From positions 1 through 5,974 of the forward strand of contig JBLHKL010000114.1 of NCBI GenBank assembly GCA_047618295.1: a DNA stretch of 5,974 bases. Direction: 5' to 3'. The stretch comes from UBA7359 sp047618295. Its GTDB lineage: Bacteria; Pseudomonadota; Gammaproteobacteria; Eutrophobiales; Eutrophobiaceae. Within the stretch, counting starts at the first letter, position 1; every line of letters starts with the position of its first letter. Below the pieces are notes generated by a model, which was not told the DNA's origin, did no database searches, and was given only the letters and a program-made list of their open reading frames with translations. Made by a program: the position numbers and the translations under genes. Shown piece after piece: positions 1 to 5,974 of the stretch.

Positions 1-1
1 G

Positions 2-1897
2 CACCTGGTGGAATTAATCCCCTGTGCTACTACCAAGCTAGAACATGTCAATTCTCTGGAAGAATTTTTAGTAACCAGTCTGGGCAAGGGTGTAGTTATT
101 GCTAAAGACACACCAAATTTTATTGCTAATCGTATCGGTGTATTTAATTTGATTGCAACCATACATCATGCCGAGAATTTAAATATCCCTTTTGAAGTTG
201 TGGATCAGATCACGGCAAAACCATTAGGTCGTCCCAAGTCAGGGACCCTCCGCACCATCGATGTGGTAGGGCTAGATGTACTCGCGCATGTAGTACAAAC
301 CATGCAGGACAATCTCAGTGACGATCCCTGGCATTCGTATTATCAATTGCCCGATTACATAAACAATTTAATTAAAGAAGGTGCTCTGGGTCAAAAGGTC
401 GGGAAAGGTCTCTATATTAATAAAGGTAAGCAGGTCTTTAGTCCTAAAGAGAAACAATACATCGATGCCAATGCGCAAGTAGATGAAACTTTAGTAGGAA
501 TCTTAAAGAATAAAAATTGGAGTCAACGCTTCAATGCACTCAAGGGTGATGATTCCGAACAAGCTCAATTTGTTTATAGAATGATGATGGACCTGTTTCA
601 CTATTGTTGCTTCCATCTCGAAGACATTGCCTCCAACGCGGCTGATATCGATTTTGCAATACGTTGGGGTTTTGGTTGGGATCAAGGACCGTTTGAGATC
701 ATGCAAGCAATAGGTTGGTCTGATGTAGTTGATGCAATTGAAACACACATCAAGTCGGATCAGGCTATGAGCAAGAGTGAGCTACCAGAATGGTGTAAGA
801 CGTTAAGTGAAGTTCACAATGCAGATGGCTCCTGGTCACCTATACAGAAAACTTATTTACCCTTACGTAATAACCCTGTCTATAAAAGACAAAAGCTGCG
901 TGAAAATGTTGTCCCGCTAAAGACAGAATTAGGCAGTACTATTTTTGAAAGTGACTCTGCACGATTGTGGAGTCAGGATGATGATATCGCCATTCTCTCA
1001 TTCAAGACCAAGATGCATGCTATTAGTGAAGCTGTGTTAGATAGTGTTTTGCAGGCTTGTGATGAGGCTGATAAAAACCATGCTGCATTAGTATTATGGC
1101 AACCAACCGCACCGTTTGCCGTTGGTGCAGATTTAACTCAGGTTGGCGATGAACTTAAAGCGGGTAATGTTGCTGCAGTCGAAGCCATCGTTGCCAAGTT
1201 TCAACAGGCCAGTATGGCACTCAAACATTGTCGCGTTCCAACAGTTGCTGCTGTACAAGGAATGGCTCTTGGTGGGGGTTGTGAATTTCAAATGCATTGT
1301 AATTTTACAGTCGCTGCGATGGAATCGTATATCGGATTGGTAGAGGCGGGTGTGGGGCTATTGCCGGCCGGAGGTGGTTTAAAAGAACTGGCTCTAAAGG
1401 CCATGCAAGCCGCTAAAGGTGGTGACCTATTTCCTCATATACAGTCAGCCTTCGAATTAACAGCGATGGCCAAGGTCTCGGCCAGTGGTCTTGATGCGAA
1501 ACAACTCGGCTTATTAGATGTGAGAGATACCATTGTTGCTAATCAGCATGAGATTTTACACGTTGCACTACATCAAGCTCGCGCTATGGCAGAAAGTGGT
1601 AATCGATCACCACGCTCTGATAAGCCTATTAAGGTTACCGGCAAGACCGGCAAAGCAACTTTGATGATGTTAGCCACCAATATGCTAGAAGGACATTTCA
1701 TCTCCGAACATGATTATAAAATAGCCGAGAGAATCGCCACGGTCTTGAGCGGAGGTGATGTAGAAAGTGGTTCCATGGTTAGTCAGGATTGGTTACTTAA
1801 ACTAGAGCGAGAACATTTTGTTGAATTGATACAGACGAAAAAAACTCAACAGCGGATCATGCATACATTAAAAACCGGCAAACCGCTGCGTAATTAA
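2..1897 (+). CDS. fadN: 3-hydroxyacyl-CoA dehydrogenase / enoyl-CoA hydratase (FadN type), 5'-truncated by window edge
   Basis: Bifunctional cytoplasmic beta-oxidation enzyme that hydrates trans-2-enoyl-CoA and oxidises the resulting 3-hydroxyacyl-CoA with NAD+. The frame is already open at base 2 and reads HLVELIP, the motif carrying the catalytic Glu of 3-hydroxyacyl-CoA dehydrogenases (Glu at 11-13). The GTG at 8 is the Val of this motif, not a start. The NAD-binding fold and the catalytic His lie upstream, so roughly 165 residues are probably missing. Counting the codon at 8 as residue 1: GKGVVIAKDTPNFIANR (27-43) closes the NAD domain, a 3HCDH C-terminal domain follows (~44-130), a second 3HCDH-like segment contains WGFGWDQGPFE (~220-230), and a crotonase domain covers ~325-500. 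In the crotonase, VGADL (372-376) contributes to the oxyanion hole, and Glu426 (GGGCE) and Glu446 (GLVEAG) match the two catalytic glutamates, with the expected 20-residue spacing. Dehydrogenase before hydratase is the FadN order, the reverse of FadB. It ends with tandem stops TAA TAG and lies 164 bp before the thiolase. The function is confident; the symbol is by analogy with Bacillus fadN. Confidence 0.93.
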   Translation, partial: HLVELIPCATTKLEHVNSLEEFLVTSLGKGVVIAKDTPNFIANRIGVFNLIATIHHAENLNIPFEVVDQITAKPLGRPKSGTLRTIDVVGLDVLAHVVQTMQDNLSDDPWHSYYQLPDYINNLIKEGALGQKVGKGLYINKGKQVFSPKEKQYIDANAQVDETLVGILKNKNWSQRFNALKGDDSEQAQFVYRMMMDLFHYCCFHLEDIASNAADIDFAIRWGFGWDQGPFEIMQAIGWSDVVDAIETHIKSDQAMSKSELPEWCKTLSEVHNADGSWSPIQKTYLPLRNNPVYKRQKLRENVVPLKTELGSTIFESDSARLWSQDDDIAILSFKTKMHAISEAVLDSVLQACDEADKNHAALVLWQPTAPFAVGADLTQVGDELKAGNVAAVEAIVAKFQQASMALKHCRVPTVAAVQGMALGGGCEFQMHCNFTVAAMESYIGLVEAGVGLLPAGGGLKELALKAMQAAKGGDLFPHIQSAFELTAMAKVSASGLDAKQLGLLDVRDTIVANQHEILHVALHQARAMAESGNRSPRSDKPIKVTGKTGKATLMMLATNMLEGHFISEHDYKIAERIATVLSGGDVESGSMVSQDWLLKLEREHFVELIQTKKTQQRIMHTLKTGKPLRN

Positions 1898-2061
1898 TAG
1901 CCCGGCGATAAAACATCGCCGAGTTATTAATAGGTTCAAGAAACAACCTTTGCGGCAATAAGCCGCGTAAGACAAGGGCGGACACGCGCCGACCTTCTCG
2001 TGCGATTAATAGATCAGGACGATCGTGTAATCGCTACATTAATAATACGAGGAATTAAATT
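1898..2061 (+). other. Hairpin-rich intergenic region / leader of the thiolase gene
   Basis: This 164-bp gap has no credible reading frame but holds a chain of short inverted repeats. They are CGGCGAT/ATCGCCG (1903-1921), AGGTT/AACCT (1932-1949), GCGGC/GCCGC (1952-1966), GGCG/CGCC (1977-1990) and GCGATTA/TAATCGC (2002-2008 with 2028-2034). Inside the last stem GATC (2012-2015) can pair with GATC (2021-2024). Outside it CTCGT (1997-2001) can pair with ACGAG (2047-2051), which overlaps the Shine-Dalgarno sequence. The motif ATTAATA recurs three times (near 1925, 2005 and 2038). I find no convincing -35/-10 pair. Whether this is an RNA leader, an operator region or chance is inference. Confidence 0.4.
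1903..1921 (+). terminator. GC-rich hairpin just after the fadN stop; weak terminator candidate
   Basis: A perfect 7-bp inverted repeat, CGGCGAT (1903-1909) and ATCGCCG (1915-1921), encloses the 5-nt loop AAAAC and starts five bases after the stop codon. The following bases (AGTTATTAATAGG) are AT-rich but lack a T run, so it does not meet the usual picture of an intrinsic terminator. It may instead stabilise a 3' end or be one element of the structured gap. As the same-strand thiolase follows, partial read-through is expected. Confidence 0.3.
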
Positions 2062-2064
2062 GTG
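2049..2064 (+). promoter_or_regulatory. Shine-Dalgarno and GTG start of the thiolase gene
   Basis: GAGGA (2049-2053) lies 8 nt before GTG (2062-2064). This fixes a GTG start, giving MSQTLQDAYIVEAFRTP, whose VEAFRTP matches the usual thiolase N-terminus. There is no in-frame ATG near enough to compete. The site overlaps the 3' arm of a possible leader stem, so its accessibility could vary. Confidence 0.75.
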
Positions 2065-3252
2065 AGTCAGACTTTACAAGATGCTTATATTGTTGAGGCT
2101 TTTAGAACGCCGGTTGCGAAATACAATGGTAAGTTTAAATATGTTCGTCCAGATGACCTCCTTGCTCACGCCCTCAAGGGTGTCGTTGCGAAGAACCCTG
2201 AACTGAAAGACAAAGTTGCCGATGTGATCATCGGTTGTGCGATGCCCGAGGGGGAGCAGGGTATGAATGTCGCTCGTATCGCAACTCTTCTCGCTGGATT
2301 TCCGGATCATGTTCCTGCCATGACTATTAATCGTTTTTGTTCGTCAGGTTCTCAGGCTGTGGCCTTGGCGGCTGATCGTATTCGCGTCGGTGAGGCTGAT
2401 GTCATGATTGCTGGTGGTACAGAATCGATGACGATGATTCCTATGATGGGTAATAAGATCGCGTTAAATCCTAAGGTATTTGAAGATGACAATATTGCAA
2501 TCGCATTTGGCATGGGTATCACTGCAGAAAAGGTCGCCGAACAATGGAAGATAAGTCGTGAAGATCAGGATTTGTTCGCTGTTGAATCTCACCGCCGTGC
2601 TTTAGCTGCGACAGAAGCAGGATATTTTAATGATGAGATTCTGGATTACGATGTAAATCTTTCTTTTCTAAAACCAGGAGAATTAGAAACAGTTCGACAG
2701 GAATACATCGTTACACATGATGAAGGCCCACGACCTGGTTCATCAATAGAAACATTGGCAAAATTAAGAACAGTCTTTCGTGCCGATGGGTCGGTGACAG
2801 CAGGAAATTCATCACAGATGTCAGATGGTGCAGGTGCTGTGTTATTGGTAAGTGAAAAAATATTAAAAGAATACAATCTCGAACCTATGGGTAGGTTCAT
2901 TACTTCATCTGTTGCTGGAGTTTCTGCTGAAATTATGGGGATCGGACCGAAAGAAGCTATACCGATGTGTTTAAAACAAGCCGGGTTGAAACAGGAGCAA
3001 TTAGACTGGATAGAACTTAATGAGGCTTTTGCTGCTCAGGCCTTAGCGGTATGTAATGAATTGAAATTGGATAGAGAAAAGGTAAACCCTAATGGTGGTG
3101 CTATTGCATTAGGTCATCCATTAGGTGCAACTGGTGCAATTCGTACGGCGACAATGATGCATGGTCTTAAACGAACTAAAGGAAAATACGGCATGGTAAC
3201 TATGTGTATAGGTACCGGTATGGGCTTTGCTATGATCTGCGAGTCTTTTTAG
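2062..3252 (+). CDS. fadA: Acetyl-CoA acyltransferase (3-ketoacyl-CoA thiolase), FadA type
   Basis: Cytoplasmic thiolase catalysing the last beta-oxidation step: CoA-dependent cleavage of 3-ketoacyl-CoA to acetyl-CoA and a shortened acyl-CoA. It is 396 residues and complete, the normal length for the family. The N-terminal thiolase domain (~5-265) carries the nucleophilic Cys93 in NRFCSSGSQA, and GNSSQMSDGAGA (249-260) is conserved. The C-terminal domain (~275-395) has NEAF (320-323), the catalytic His352 in GGAIALGHPLG and the second catalytic Cys382 in CIGTGMG. All residues of the Cys-His-Cys active site are present, so it should be active. The segment IIGCAMPEGEQGMNVAR (56-72) resembles the thiolase partnered with FadN in Bacillus. 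The 164-bp spacing from the dehydrogenase/hydratase gene on the same strand supports a shared pathway. A biosynthetic acetoacetyl-CoA thiolase is less likely given this neighbour, but substrate chain length cannot be read from the sequence. The stop is TAG, 13 bp before the convergent tRNA. Confidence 0.95.
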   Translation: MSQTLQDAYIVEAFRTPVAKYNGKFKYVRPDDLLAHALKGVVAKNPELKDKVADVIIGCAMPEGEQGMNVARIATLLAGFPDHVPAMTINRFCSSGSQAVALAADRIRVGEADVMIAGGTESMTMIPMMGNKIALNPKVFEDDNIAIAFGMGITAEKVAEQWKISREDQDLFAVESHRRALAATEAGYFNDEILDYDVNLSFLKPGELETVRQEYIVTHDEGPRPGSSIETLAKLRTVFRADGSVTAGNSSQMSDGAGAVLLVSEKILKEYNLEPMGRFITSSVAGVSAEIMGIGPKEAIPMCLKQAGLKQEQLDWIELNEAFAAQALAVCNELKLDREKVNPNGGAIALGHPLGATGAIRTATMMHGLKRTKGKYGMVTMCIGTGMGFAMICESF

Positions 3253-3265
3253 TAAAATATAATCA

Positions 3266-3342
3266 TGGTGCCCTGAAGAGGATTCGAACCTCTGGCCTTC
3301 CCCTTAGGAGGGGGACGCTCTATCCAGCTGAGCTACCAGGGC
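3266..3342 (-). tRNA. tRNA-Arg (anticodon CCU)
   Basis: Read on the minus strand, the 77-nt gene folds into a full cloverleaf. The acceptor is GCCCTGG with TCAGGGC (one G-U pair). The D stem is GCTC/GAGC around loop AGCTGGATA, the anticodon stem TCCCC/GGGGA around loop CTCCTAA, the variable loop AGGCC, and the T stem AGAGG/CCTCT around loop TTCGAAT. The discriminator is A and the CCA end is encoded (3266-3268). The anticodon CCT at 3306-3308 reads AGG codons. The A following GG in the D loop fits the arginine identity element A20. It is transcribed towards fadA and ends 13 bp from the fadA stop codon. Confidence 0.97.
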
Positions 3343-3369
3343 AAATTAAGTCAAATTACAAATCACCTT

Positions 3370-3375
3370 ATTATA
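3370..3375 (-). promoter_or_regulatory. Candidate -10 box for tRNA-Arg
   Basis: On the minus strand a perfect TATAAT (complement of 3370-3375) lies 27 nt upstream of the mature tRNA 5' end, a suitable distance for a short 5' leader. No good -35 is found 16-18 nt further upstream (ATCAAT is the best there), and the region is so AT-rich that a chance match is possible. It overlaps the stop codon of the small minus-strand frame. Confidence 0.35.
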
Positions 3376-3619
3376 AAAGCGTCGAGTAAAGAATTGATAT
3401 AATTATACATTGTAAACTGGTGTCTAATTCGTCGATAAATTTTAATTGCCAGTTTTTTATCTTAGGTAAATACAGCTTAATGCCAACATTATTATTTTCA
3501 TAGTCTTTTAAGATTTCTGCGGACTTATCTTGAGTTATAAATTTGCTTGATTTAGATATTACTTTTACACGATCTACGTCCTTAGGATCTTTAGACGCAT
3601 TAATTTCAATAAATTGCAT
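3371..3619 (-). CDS. Unrecognised small reading frame, 82 aa, possibly a hypothetical protein or gene remnant
   Basis: I do not recognise this protein. It starts at ATG (3617-3619) and would be a charged, Lys/Asp-rich soluble peptide (MQFIEINASKDPKD...) with no evident signal peptide, and only a short hydrophobic tail (CIIISILYS) at its end. The frame stays open for 14 more codons upstream of the ATG, giving about 96 codons without a stop. That is uncommon in DNA this AT-rich and argues mildly for present or past coding. Against it, there is no Shine-Dalgarno sequence before the ATG. A possible promoter lies just upstream (TTGAAT, 17 nt, TATAAG), and the stop overlaps the likely tRNA promoter. 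It may be an orphan gene, a decayed fragment or chance. Confidence 0.33.
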   Translation of the reverse strand: MQFIEINASKDPKDVDRVKVISKSSKFITQDKSAEILKDYENNNVGIKLYLPKIKNWQLKFIDELDTSLQCIIISILYSTLL

Positions 3620-3640
3620 GTCATAAAGGATACGAAGTAA

Positions 3641-3669
3641 CTTATAGTAATATTGTGTTAACTATTCAA
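3641..3669 (-). promoter_or_regulatory. Possible promoter for the small minus-strand frame
   Basis: On the minus strand TTGAAT (complement of 3664-3669) and TATAAG (complement of 3641-3646) are separated by 17 nt, the optimal sigma-70 spacing. The -10 end is 21 nt before the ATG at 3619, giving a leader of about 14 nt. Such matches arise easily in AT-rich sequence, so this is suggestive only. Confidence 0.25.
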
Positions 3670-3773
3670 TAATAATTTACAAAATAATTAATAATGAGCC
3701 AATTGATTAATTTTACTAATTCGCAAGTTTTCTTTTTGCATTGCCCCAATGACTAATAGGATATTTTCTGGTT

Positions 3774-5974
3774 TTGACTATACAAATTAACAGAAAAGTA
3801 AAGATAGCCTCTGTAATGATGGTATCACTTCTTGTTGCATACAGTATATTGGGTTATCTCGTCATTCCTTGGTATGCAAAAAAAGCGCTAAATAATTACG
3901 TTGTGGAGCAAATGCAGCGTGAGCTTCTAATAGAAAGAATTCAGTTCAACCCTTTCACATTCCGTTTTCAAGCGGCAAATATCGCATTAAACGAAAAAAA
4001 CCACGTTGCTATTGGTAGTCTTACGCGTCTAGATGTAAACATTGATTTCGATCAGATATTTAAAAAGACACTAGTTATATCAACCTTACAACTTAGTGAA
4101 CCACGTCTGGAATTGATTATTGACGAGGCTGGAAGTTTGAACCTTTCTCGGCTGATACAGGACTTGCCAGATGATAGTGCTGATGAAGATGCAGAACCCG
4201 CAATAAATTTCTTATTTGTATTGACGCAAATTAAACGAGGCAGTGTCTTGGTAGTTGATCACTCCAAAGAACATATAGCACAGTCAACCATTAAAGACGT
4301 GAACCTTGAGTTTTCGGGCATTAGCACTATTGCAAGTGAGGGAGGGGAGTATCAAATAACTCTAGATTTGGATAGAGATACTAAAGTTAACCTCGCCGGG
4401 TCTTTATCGCTTACGCCACTGATATCTAAAGGTCAGATTCAGATTGAAAACTTATCAGCTACAAATATTAATAAATGGGTTGAAGATGTACTGCCTGTAG
4501 AGTTTCTCAGCGGCAATGCCTCTATCAGTGGACATTATAAATTGTTTTCAAGCAATGAAGGTGGTGTGCTATTTGATTTAGATAAATCAGATATAAGCAT
4601 CAAAAATCTTTCTGTAAAAGATTCTGTATCACGAGTGTTAGTGTCGTTAACAGATTTAAACTTAAAAGACATCAGTTATGGGAATACACAAAAGACAGCT
4701 AAGGTGAAGTTAATTTCTTTATCAGATTTAAACGCATCTACACAAGCAACAGAATCGCTTGTTAACCTAGCCATTCTATCTCTATCTGATTTTTCATATG
4801 GCATTGAAACTGCTGCTTTAACGCTAGCTGCCGCTGAGCTCAATAAGCTGTCGTTGGCACCGCGTAATAATACATCAGCATTCGCAGAGCTTGGCCGAGC
4901 AACTATTAATGACATTGTTATTAGTGATAACTTCCAACACGTTAGGGTAGAAAAATCTGAATTGACCGACAATCATTACTTGCTCGAGACGGATGCAACG
5001 GGTCGTTTAATGTTGCCTGAATTCAAGATTGCAGATGAGCAAGCAATCGAAGGAAGTTCGGATGTAGATGCGAGTTCTTCAGATAGGCGAATTGAGCTTG
5101 GAGAACTAAAGTTAACACAGACGTCACTGTCTACGTTCAGAAGTAGTCAATCGGATCAATCTGAGCAATTATTGAATTTAAGTAATGTTGTTTTGAAAGC
5201 GGCGGATGTTGATATTGCTCAGTCTAATGTTGTCATTGAATCACTGGCATTAGTTGATGCGAATGTAAATCTTACGCTTGATAAAGCAGGGTCAATAAAT
5301 GCACTGCAATTATTCGCAACAGATGCATCTATTGAAGAAGAAAGCACATCCACTGCTGAGAAAAGTGCTGTTCGATTTAAATTAGACAAGCTCACTACTC
5401 AGGGTTTTGATATTGAAGTCACTGACAACTCGCTTACTACAAGCCTTCAGCATCGATTACATAATATTGAAATAGTAGCTCTTAATATAACTAACGAAAC
5501 TGATGGCCGTGCTGAACTGAATTTAAATGCCGCGATTAATAACCAAGGATCGTTATCCTTGGCAGGGTGGGTAGCTCCCATTTCAACTGATGCAGAATTT
5601 GATATTGGGTTGAGCGAGATAGATTTTGCCTATCTAAGTCCTTACATCGAGAAATATGCAAATGTATCATTGGTTTCAGGCGCACTGAGTTTTAAAGGTA
5701 AGGCAAGTAATAGTGCTGGAGACAATGGAGTTACTATAAAGGATGCAGAAGCTAGCCTCAGTAAAATACAACTTCAGGATAATAGCAATGATACTCGATT
5801 GATTGCCGTTGATGCTGTAGGTATAGCTGGGTTTGGCTTATCCACACCACCACTTAATCTGAGCGTTAAGGAAATAAAGCTGTCTGAACCATATGTCAAT
5901 GTACATATTGATGAGCAAAAAAATCTGAATTTACTAAATGTACTTAAATCAGCTAGTAGTGAGTCCACTAACTC
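3774..5974 (+). CDS. DUF748 domain-containing (AsmA-like) envelope protein, 3'-truncated by window edge
   Basis: The frame is open from 3753 to the window end without a stop: about 733 residues visible, where DUF748 proteins usually run to about 1000 or more. I place the start at TTG 3774, with AGGA (3758-3761) 12 nt upstream. This gives a basic N-terminus (MTIQINRKVKIAS) before one membrane helix (~11-31, ending VIPWY), the usual layout for an inner-membrane-anchored protein with a periplasmic body. ATG at 3816 is an alternative but would lose the positive charges and lacks a clear ribosome binding site. Family marks (residues from 3774) are LSEPRLELIIDEAGSLNL (107-124), a long beta-rich region with many alternating hydrophobic residues, YLSPYIEKY (620-628), and LSEPYVNVHIDEQKNLNL (703-720). 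A third copy of the LSEP-type motif is at 493-510. No enzymatic motif is seen. Relation to AsmA/TamB-like proteins, some of which act in lipid transport to the outer membrane, is family knowledge; this protein's own role is unknown. Confidence 0.85.
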   Translation, partial: MTIQINRKVKIASVMMVSLLVAYSILGYLVIPWYAKKALNNYVVEQMQRELLIERIQFNPFTFRFQAANIALNEKNHVAIGSLTRLDVNIDFDQIFKKTLVISTLQLSEPRLELIIDEAGSLNLSRLIQDLPDDSADEDAEPAINFLFVLTQIKRGSVLVVDHSKEHIAQSTIKDVNLEFSGISTIASEGGEYQITLDLDRDTKVNLAGSLSLTPLISKGQIQIENLSATNINKWVEDVLPVEFLSGNASISGHYKLFSSNEGGVLFDLDKSDISIKNLSVKDSVSRVLVSLTDLNLKDISYGNTQKTAKVKLISLSDLNASTQATESLVNLAILSLSDFSYGIETAALTLAAAELNKLSLAPRNNTSAFAELGRATINDIVISDNFQHVRVEKSELTDNHYLLETDATGRLMLPEFKIADEQAIEGSSDVDASSSDRRIELGELKLTQTSLSTFRSSQSDQSEQLLNLSNVVLKAADVDIAQSNVVIESLALVDANVNLTLDKAGSINALQLFATDASIEEESTSTAEKSAVRFKLDKLTTQGFDIEVTDNSLTTSLQHRLHNIEIVALNITNETDGRAELNLNAAINNQGSLSLAGWVAPISTDAEFDIGLSEIDFAYLSPYIEKYANVSLVSGALSFKGKASNSAGDNGVTIKDAEASLSKIQLQDNSNDTRLIAVDAVGIAGFGLSTPPLNLSVKEIKLSEPYVNVHIDEQKNLNLLNVLKSASSESTN

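Larger units (their letters stand above)
3343..3773. other. AT-rich intergenic region between tRNA-Arg and the DUF748 gene
   Basis: This 431-bp stretch is clearly more AT-rich than the flanking genes. It contains the tRNA upstream region, the unassigned small minus-strand frame and, from about 3620 to 3773, sequence with no credible gene. The plus-strand promoter of the DUF748 gene should lie in its right part. TTGCAT (3736-3741) followed by TAGGAT (3757-3762) is the best pair I see, but the 15-nt spacer is short. I see no direct repeats, transposon ends or second tRNA copy here. Confidence 0.5.

Noticed and set aside
8..10. GTG at 8 as the start codon of the first gene
   Set aside because: It encodes the conserved Val of the HLVELIP motif in the middle of the dehydrogenase domain, and the frame is open to the window edge. 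The gene is truncated, not starting here.
503..748. 81-aa minus-strand reading frame, and similar frames at 2074-2310, 2646-2900 and 5774-5968
   Set aside because: All are antisense to well-supported coding regions and show no family motifs.
1898..2061. Inverted repeats as REP/transposon-derived palindromes
   Set aside because: The stems differ in sequence from each other, are short, and are not repeated elsewhere in the window, so a dispersed palindromic family cannot be supported.
3204..3389. 61-aa plus-strand reading frame across the tRNA
   Set aside because: It is the antisense translation of the tRNA (RIRTSGLPLRRGTLYPAELPG), a familiar annotation artefact, and it overlaps the end of the thiolase gene.
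3266..3773. tRNA-Arg used as an attachment site for an integrated element
   Set aside because: tRNA attachment sites normally lie at the 3' end, which here faces the thiolase gene only 13 bp away. No repeated tRNA fragment, integrase or phage-like gene is visible in the window.
4676..4972. 98-aa minus-strand reading frame
   Set aside because: It lies fully inside the DUF748 gene on the opposite strand, where the plus frame has clear family motifs and no interruptions. It has no recognisable features of its own.
1..5974. CRISPR array, insertion sequence, toxin-antitoxin or defence system
   Set aside because: No regularly spaced direct repeats, transposase motifs, terminal inverted repeats or paired small genes were found on either strand.

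Overview
The window looks like chromosomal DNA of a moderately AT-rich proteobacterium, most likely a gammaproteobacterium. The clues are a FadN-type beta-oxidation gene followed by its thiolase, a bacterial tRNA-Arg with an encoded CCA end, and a large DUF748 (AsmA-like) envelope protein, a family typical of Gram-negative bacteria. The genus cannot be fixed from the sequence alone.

Layout: (a) 2-1897, plus strand: the 3'-terminal ~630 codons of a bifunctional 3-hydroxyacyl-CoA dehydrogenase / enoyl-CoA hydratase, whose 5' end lies outside the window. (b) 1898-2061: a 164-bp gap rich in short inverted repeats, the last of which can reach the ribosome binding site of the next gene. (c) 2062-3252, plus strand: a complete acetyl-CoA acyltransferase (thiolase) starting at GTG. 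(d) 3266-3342, minus strand: tRNA-Arg(CCU), convergent with the thiolase and 13 bp from its stop. (e) 3343-3773: a very AT-rich stretch with the probable tRNA promoter and one unrecognised small minus-strand reading frame (3371-3619). (f) 3774 to the window end, plus strand: the first ~733 codons of a DUF748-family protein. This frame has no stop before the window edge, so a search for closed ORFs misses it although it fills more than a third of the window.

Genes (a) and (c) together supply three of the four steps of a fatty-acid beta-oxidation cycle: hydration, NAD-linked oxidation and thiolysis. Only the acyl-CoA dehydrogenase is not seen here. They are co-oriented and probably co-transcribed or co-regulated. 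The DUF748 protein is a separate transcription unit, inferred to be an inner-membrane-anchored periplasmic protein.

I see no insertion sequence, CRISPR array, phage gene, toxin-antitoxin pair or defence system. The points most worth a second look are the hairpin-rich leader of the thiolase gene, a motif occurring three times with identical internal spacing in the DUF748 protein, and the unassigned small frame beside the tRNA. None of them amounts to clear evidence of a new system.
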